Source of the DNA: Muribaculaceae bacterium
GTDB lineage: Bacteria > Bacteroidota > Bacteroidia > Bacteroidales > Muribaculaceae
Reading direction: 5' to 3'
Length of the DNA: 64,000 bases
Assembly: GCA_023663365.1 (NCBI GenBank)
Contig: JAMPHP010000001.1
Coordinates: 1,614,802 to 1,678,801, forward strand
Of the stretch, positions 59,554 to 64,000 are shown piece after piece. The position numbers were made by a program, and so were the translations under genes. The number at the start of each line of letters is the position of its first letter. Positions within the stretch are counted from its first letter, which is position 1. The notes under the pieces are model-generated. The model did no database searches, was not told the origin of the DNA, and saw only the letters and a program-made list of their open reading frames with translations.

Positions 59554-61833
59554 ATGAAATTATTAAATATCGGCTTGCATCTCCTTGTAAGCCTGCCGAT
59601 TCTCTGCTCATGCGGTGGTGCCAAAGATTCCGATAAGGATATGGACACGTTCATCTCCTCGCTGATGGATGAGATGACGCTTGAGGAAAAACTCGGGCAG
59701 ATAAATCTTGTGACCGGTGGAGATATAGTCACCGGCTATGTGATGTCGAATGAGCTTGAGCAGCTTATACGACAGAATCAAATTGGTGGTGTATTCAATG
59801 TAAAGGGCCCGGAAAAGATTCTTGAGCTACAGCGAATTGCCGTAGAGGAAAGCGGCCATGGAATTCCACTCCTTGTCGGTGCGGATATAATACACGGCTA
59901 CGAAACCGTTTTCCCTATTCCTCTTGCACTGTCGTGTAGCTGGGATTCGGCGGCTGTCGAGCGCATGGCTCGAATTTCGGCCATAGAGTCGGCAGCCTCC
60001 GGCATTAACTGGACCTTCAGCCCTATGGTCGATATTTGTCGCGATCCCCGCTGGGGTCGCATTGCCGAAGGTAATGGAGAAGATCCGTATCTGAGCTCTG
60101 TTCTTGGCCCGGCTTATGTGAGAGGTTATCAGGGGAAAGATATGTCAGGCAAGGATGAAATCATGTCCTGCGTAAAGCATTTCGCACTATATGGAGCCGT
60201 TGAGGCCGGTCGTGATTACACCACTGTCGACATGAGCCGCCAGCGTATGTTCAACGAGTATTTGCCGCCATACGAAGCTGCAATCAAGAGTGGCGCTGCG
60301 AGTGTGATGAATTCGTTCAATCTTGTCGACGGTATTCCTGCTGCCGCAAACAAGTGGCTTATGGTCGATGTGCTCCGCGACAGGTGGGGATTCGATGGCC
60401 TGCTCACCACAGACTATGGTTCAATCTCTGAAATGGCTACACTTGGATATGCACCATTGGCAGAGGCTTCGGTAAAGGCTCTCGAAGCAGGAACTGACAT
60501 GGACATGGTGTCGTCAGGCTACCTGAGCACTCTGCGCGAGTCATTGGAGAACAAGGATGTAACTATCGGAATGATCGACCGGGCATGCCGCCGCGTCCTT
60601 GAAGCAAAGTATCGTCTTGGTTTGTTTAAAGACCCATATAAATATTGCGATACAACGGCGGCCACCACAAAAGTATTCACACCTGAACATCGTAGAATAG
60701 CGCGTGAAATCGCAACTGAAACTTTTGTTTTGCTCAAAAACAGCAATCGGACGCTTCCTTTATCACCCAAAGGACGAATTGCACTCGTAGGTCCTATGGC
60801 CGATGCCGGGAATAATATGTGTGGCATGTGGAGCATGACATGCACGCCATCCGAACATCAGTCGCTTAAAGATGCTATGGAGGATGAACTTAAAGGTGTG
60901 GCCGAACTTATATATGCCAAGGGTTGCAATGTGTATGCCGACGAAACGACGGAGATAAACGCCAACGGAATCCGCCCGATAGCACGCGGCAATGACGAAG
61001 AGATGCTGCGTGGAGCTTTCGCTGCGGCAGCTAAGGCCGATGTGATTGTAGCCGCACTGGGAGAGTCCGCAGAAATGAGCGGGGAATCCGCCTCGCGTGC
61101 AGATCTTGAGTTGCCCGATGTGCAGAAACGACTTCTCAAAGCTATGGTATCGACGGGAAAACCGGTAGTACTATTGCTTTTCACCGGCCGCCCCCTTGTT
61201 CTGACATGGGAAGATGCCAATGTTGATGCAATTTTGAATGTATGGTACGGTGGCAGTGAGGCCGGAGCTGCAATCTGCGATGTTGTTTTCGGACATGTTT
61301 CTCCTGCCGGTAAATTGACTACGACCTTCCCTCGCAGTCTTGGACAAGTGCCGATATACTACAACCATTTGAATACAAGCCGCCCGGATAATGACCCGAA
61401 TGTATTCAACCGCTATCAGAGCAACTACATCGACGAGCGCAATGAACCTCTCTATCCATTCGGTTTCGGATTAAGCTACACTACTTTCGCCTACGGAGAC
61501 TTGAAGCTCGATAAAACCACTCTGAAGGAAGGTGAAGCAATCAAGGCAACAATCAATGTGACCAATACCGGCGATTTTAAAGCGACCGAGATTGTGCAGC
61601 TCTATATGCACGACGTATATGCCTCCTTGGCTCGCCCCGTGAAGGAGTTGAAAGGATTTGAGCGCATTACCCTCGCTCCCGGTGAAAGCCGTGATGTGAC
61701 ATTCTCGATAACTCCCGACATGCTTCGGTTCTATAATTCCGAACTGGAATATGTATGGGAGCCGGGAGAGTTTGAAGTAATGGCCGGCTCTGACTCCGAG
61801 CACTTAAGCACCTGTAAATTTGAACTCAAATAG
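59554..61833 (+). CDS. Glycoside hydrolase family 3 lipoprotein (BglX-like)
   Basis: 759 residues. A lipoprotein signal with C20 (PILCSC) precedes the GH3 N-domain (about 30-370), the C-domain (about 395-620) and a fibronectin-III-like domain (about 660-755). The nucleophile is D287 in LLTTDYGSISEM, and the KHFALYG segment (208-214) lines the site. It retains configuration and is probably an exo-beta-glucosidase or related exo-enzyme acting on oligosaccharides in the periplasm. Probably transcribed both from its own promoter and by read-through. Confidence 0.93.
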   Translation: MKLLNIGLHLLVSLPILCSCGGAKDSDKDMDTFISSLMDEMTLEEKLGQINLVTGGDIVTGYVMSNELEQLIRQNQIGGVFNVKGPEKILELQRIAVEESGHGIPLLVGADIIHGYETVFPIPLALSCSWDSAAVERMARISAIESAASGINWTFSPMVDICRDPRWGRIAEGNGEDPYLSSVLGPAYVRGYQGKDMSGKDEIMSCVKHFALYGAVEAGRDYTTVDMSRQRMFNEYLPPYEAAIKSGAASVMNSFNLVDGIPAAANKWLMVDVLRDRWGFDGLLTTDYGSISEMATLGYAPLAEASVKALEAGTDMDMVSSGYLSTLRESLENKDVTIGMIDRACRRVLEAKYRLGLFKDPYKYCDTTAATTKVFTPEHRRIAREIATETFVLLKNSNRTLPLSPKGRIALVGPMADAGNNMCGMWSMTCTPSEHQSLKDAMEDELKGVAELIYAKGCNVYADETTEINANGIRPIARGNDEEMLRGAFAAAAKADVIVAALGESAEMSGESASRADLELPDVQKRLLKAMVSTGKPVVLLLFTGRPLVLTWEDANVDAILNVWYGGSEAGAAICDVVFGHVSPAGKLTTTFPRSLGQVPIYYNHLNTSRPDNDPNVFNRYQSNYIDERNEPLYPFGFGLSYTTFAYGDLKLDKTTLKEGEAIKATINVTNTGDFKATEIVQLYMHDVYASLARPVKELKGFERITLAPGESRDVTFSITPDMLRFYNSELEYVWEPGEFEVMAGSDSEHLSTCKFELK

Positions 61834-61841
61834 TTAAGTAC

Positions 61842-61946
61842 ATGAAAAAAATTGAAGACATCGAACTTTGGCTTGTCCATCGGGCCCATGAGCGCGTTGG
61901 AGATTCCTTTAAAGTTACTGTTTTTCAGGGATTCTTACAAGGGTAA
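61842..61946 (+). CDS. Possible 34-residue small protein
   Basis: A short frame (MKKIEDIELWLVHRAHERVG, ending FQGFLQG) in the GH3-GH63 gap, starting 8 bases after the GH3 stop. There is no homology that I recognise. It could be a real small gene, part of a leader, or a chance frame; an A-rich run next to its ATG is the only supporting feature. Confidence 0.2.
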   Translation: MKKIEDIELWLVHRAHERVGDSFKVTVFQGFLQG

Positions 61947-62015
61947 AATATTAACAATCAATAATTTAACCGACAAAATTCAATTTTTGTCATCTACTAA
62001 AGTCAGATTCATAAA

Positions 62016-63941
62016 ATGAAAATCAAGTATTTTTTAATGATGATAGGTGCGGTAGTATTGACGGCAGTTGCTGTCAACTCCTGCGCCAAGGTCTCCGCGA
62101 CAAACGAGCGCAGGCATGACTTTCCTGATGTTTTCGACATCGCCTACACTCCCGATACTCTTCATGGGCACAGCGGACTATTCACTGATGCCGGAGCTTG
62201 GATCGGTTTCACACCGCCGGAGAAGGGAAATTGGGTGAATGGTTTCTGCGGACCTTACAGTATAGACATGAACCGCAGGCAATGGCTTGCGAAAAGTGCT
62301 GTGACAGTACATCCCATATCGGCAGGCGAGATTTTGTCAGACAGCACATGCTATTATCCCGGCGAACTCCTATTGTCAGCCATATATAAGGATGGGGAAA
62401 TCCGCCAACAACTTCATTTTATAGATGCCCATTCGATACTCCTTACTGTTGAGAGCACGCTTGGATGTCCGTTGCAATATAGCGGTGAGGGATGGGCTGA
62501 AGGGATGGAACTCACCAAAAGAGGTAATTCCGTATTTGCTGCCCATGAATCCGGTGAGACATTTGTTATTTCGTTTCCTCAGGATGTGTATCTGGAGGTT
62601 AAGGATGGTAACTATTCTGCCGAATCACAACAGGGTAAGACCGTGCATGTGGCATTGGGATTTTTTTATAGCAGGGATGAAGCAATGTCGGGAGTTGGCC
62701 GCACAGTGGCTCTCCTTGATGATCCGGATGCTGCGCTGGCCGATAACCGTAAGCGCTGGGAGGGTTACCTTGCCTCGACATTACGCGATGATATGCCTGA
62801 GGATTATGACCGTATAGCAGTTAAGTCAATGACGACTCTCGCTTCAAATCACAGAGAGGCGCGGGGCGGTCTGCTGCATGACGGTATTATACCAAGCCAC
62901 GCGGTAGAATATTTTGTGGGACTCTGGGCATGGGACAGCTGGCGCTTTTGTGCGGGTGCCGCGAATTTTGATCCGGAACTGGCCAAGAACAATATCCGGG
63001 CGATGTTTGACTATCAGCAGCCTGACGGAATGGTTATTGACTGCATATTCACCGATCCCTCAGCAAACAATGCCAGGGACACCAAGCCTCCGTTGGTGTG
63101 CTGGGCCGTTGACAAGATATACGATGCAACCGGTGACAAGAGTTTTCTTGCCGAGATGTATCCTCAGCTGCTGGCTTACCATAAGTGGTGGTATGCCAAG
63201 CGTGATCATGATGGTAACGGCATGTGCGAGTATGGCTCCACTGATGGAACGCTTGAGGCTGCTGCATGGGAGAGTGGTATGGATAATGCCATCCGTTTCG
63301 ATGATGTCAAAATGCTTGCCAACGGAGGCCACAGTGATGCCTGGAGTATGGATCTGGAAAGTGTTGACCTCAATGCTTATCTGGCACAGGAGTGCTGTTT
63401 GCTAAAGAAATTTGCTGAGATTTTAGGCGAGAAATTTGATGTACCGGATCATAGTGGGAAAGTGGCGGACTATTTCTTTGACAAGGATAGAAAATTCTTC
63501 TTTGATCGTAAGCTTGCGGATCGCTCGTTTGCGGGTGATCCCGGATGCGAGGCGTACACTATGCTTTGGACCGGACTTGCCACTCCCGCGCAGGTGAAGG
63601 ATATGATGCCTCTGCTTCAAGATACTGCAAAATTCTCAACGTATATTCCGTTTCCGACGGTTGCTGCCGATAATCCCAAATATAATCCACGCGGATATTG
63701 GCGCGGTCCGATATGGTTGGATCAGACTTATTTTGCAATCAGCGGATTACGCAATTATGGATATGACGAACTTGCTGACAGCTATACCCGTCAGGTCTTT
63801 GATCGTCTTGACGGACTGAAGGAAGGAGCGCCGATACATGAGAACTACGACACTCATACCGGTGCGCGCCTTAAGGCTCCACACTTCAGCTGGAGTGCAT
63901 CGCATCTTATCATGCTCTATAAGGAGTATACAGGTAAATGA
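62016..63941 (+). CDS. GH63/GH37-like (alpha/alpha)6-barrel glycosidase lipoprotein
   Basis: 641 residues. Lipoprotein signal with C23 (VAVNSC), an N-terminal beta-sandwich domain (about 30-255) and an (alpha/alpha)6 barrel (about 260-641). Catalytic candidates are D423 in WESGMDNAIRFDD (general acid) and E609 in HENYDTHTG (general base); WDSW at 306-309 and RGPIWLDQ are further family marks. It should hydrolyse alpha-glucosidic or alpha-mannosidic bonds with inversion, like YgjK or trehalases. Last gene of the locus inside the window. Confidence 0.88.
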   Translation: MKIKYFLMMIGAVVLTAVAVNSCAKVSATNERRHDFPDVFDIAYTPDTLHGHSGLFTDAGAWIGFTPPEKGNWVNGFCGPYSIDMNRRQWLAKSAVTVHPISAGEILSDSTCYYPGELLLSAIYKDGEIRQQLHFIDAHSILLTVESTLGCPLQYSGEGWAEGMELTKRGNSVFAAHESGETFVISFPQDVYLEVKDGNYSAESQQGKTVHVALGFFYSRDEAMSGVGRTVALLDDPDAALADNRKRWEGYLASTLRDDMPEDYDRIAVKSMTTLASNHREARGGLLHDGIIPSHAVEYFVGLWAWDSWRFCAGAANFDPELAKNNIRAMFDYQQPDGMVIDCIFTDPSANNARDTKPPLVCWAVDKIYDATGDKSFLAEMYPQLLAYHKWWYAKRDHDGNGMCEYGSTDGTLEAAAWESGMDNAIRFDDVKMLANGGHSDAWSMDLESVDLNAYLAQECCLLKKFAEILGEKFDVPDHSGKVADYFFDKDRKFFFDRKLADRSFAGDPGCEAYTMLWTGLATPAQVKDMMPLLQDTAKFSTYIPFPTVAADNPKYNPRGYWRGPIWLDQTYFAISGLRNYGYDELADSYTRQVFDRLDGLKEGAPIHENYDTHTGARLKAPHFSWSASHLIMLYKEYTGK

Positions 63942-64000
63942 TATTGTTAAGAAACTGTTTAAAATTTATTTTATCTTGTCTTTGAGCGTCTTGTCAATGT
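63942..64000 (+). other. Window end, no gene seen
   Basis: 59 AT-rich bases after the GH63-like gene with no start codon or hairpin that I can support; the locus may continue. Confidence 0.6.

Overview
The window is chromosomal DNA of a GC-rich member of the Bacteroidales, most likely a gut Muribaculaceae-type bacterium. The evidence is the fused LpxC-FabZ enzyme, a complete Bat (MoxR/vWA) operon, a SusC/SusD glycan locus with an ECF sigma/FecR pair, and many promoters of the Bacteroidetes form TTG-N19/20-TAnnTTTG. The family-level assignment is inference; the Bacteroidales assignment is strong.

Layout. 0-4.2 kb (minus): the start of a probable polyprenyl synthase, then the Uup ABC-F ATPase coupled to a TonB-dependent receptor. 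4.4-8.1 kb (plus): lipid A genes lpxD, lpxC/fabZ, lpxA, then the RNase P RNA. 8.1-11 kb: DUF695 protein, ClC-type chloride protein, AI-2E family permease. 11-12.8 kb (minus): a thioredoxin-fold protein lacking CXXC, and rmuC. 12.9-16.4 kb (plus): HU/SPOR protein, nitroreductase, DUF2520 protein, kdsC, maf. 16.4-26.4 kb (minus): universal stress protein, a small DNA-binding protein, and the operon moxR, DUF58, membrane protein, batA-batE. 26.7-29.4 kb is a small accessory zone: a YczE-like membrane protein, an orphan conserved gene, a zinc-ribbon protein, and several families of short dispersed and palindromic repeats. 29.4-37.2 kb (minus) is a tightly overlapping five-gene operon: a 1363-residue protein with a Schlafen AlbA_2-like domain, a glycosyltransferase, DUF4286, ruvC and ligA. 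37.3-48.4 kb (plus): uvrA, an MlaE/MlaF-like lipid transporter, DNA polymerase III delta', an AddB-like nuclease, hemW and a MATE exporter.

At 48.5 kb a tRNA-Ser(GCT) gene marks an integration scar. About 600 bp downstream lies a diverged second copy of the tRNA 3' end plus terminator. Between the copies are an orphan HipB-like regulator, a nine-codon stub that looks like the start of hipA, paired TGCTACAC repeats and a palindromic operator. From there on the base composition is visibly more AT-rich, and the rest of the window is a polysaccharide utilisation locus: ECF sigma, FecR anti-sigma, STN-containing SusC, SusD, a GH43-like lipoprotein, a triple-repeat SusE/F-like lipoprotein, a GH3 lipoprotein and a GH63/GH37-like lipoprotein. 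These would sense, bind, import and cleave one glycan; its identity cannot be fixed from sequence alone.

Best candidates for new biology: the AlbA_2 giant protein tied to ruvC/ligA, the hipBA-bearing tRNA scar, the palindromic repeat family that supplies a protein C-terminus, and a promoter embedded in a terminator ahead of the GH3 gene.
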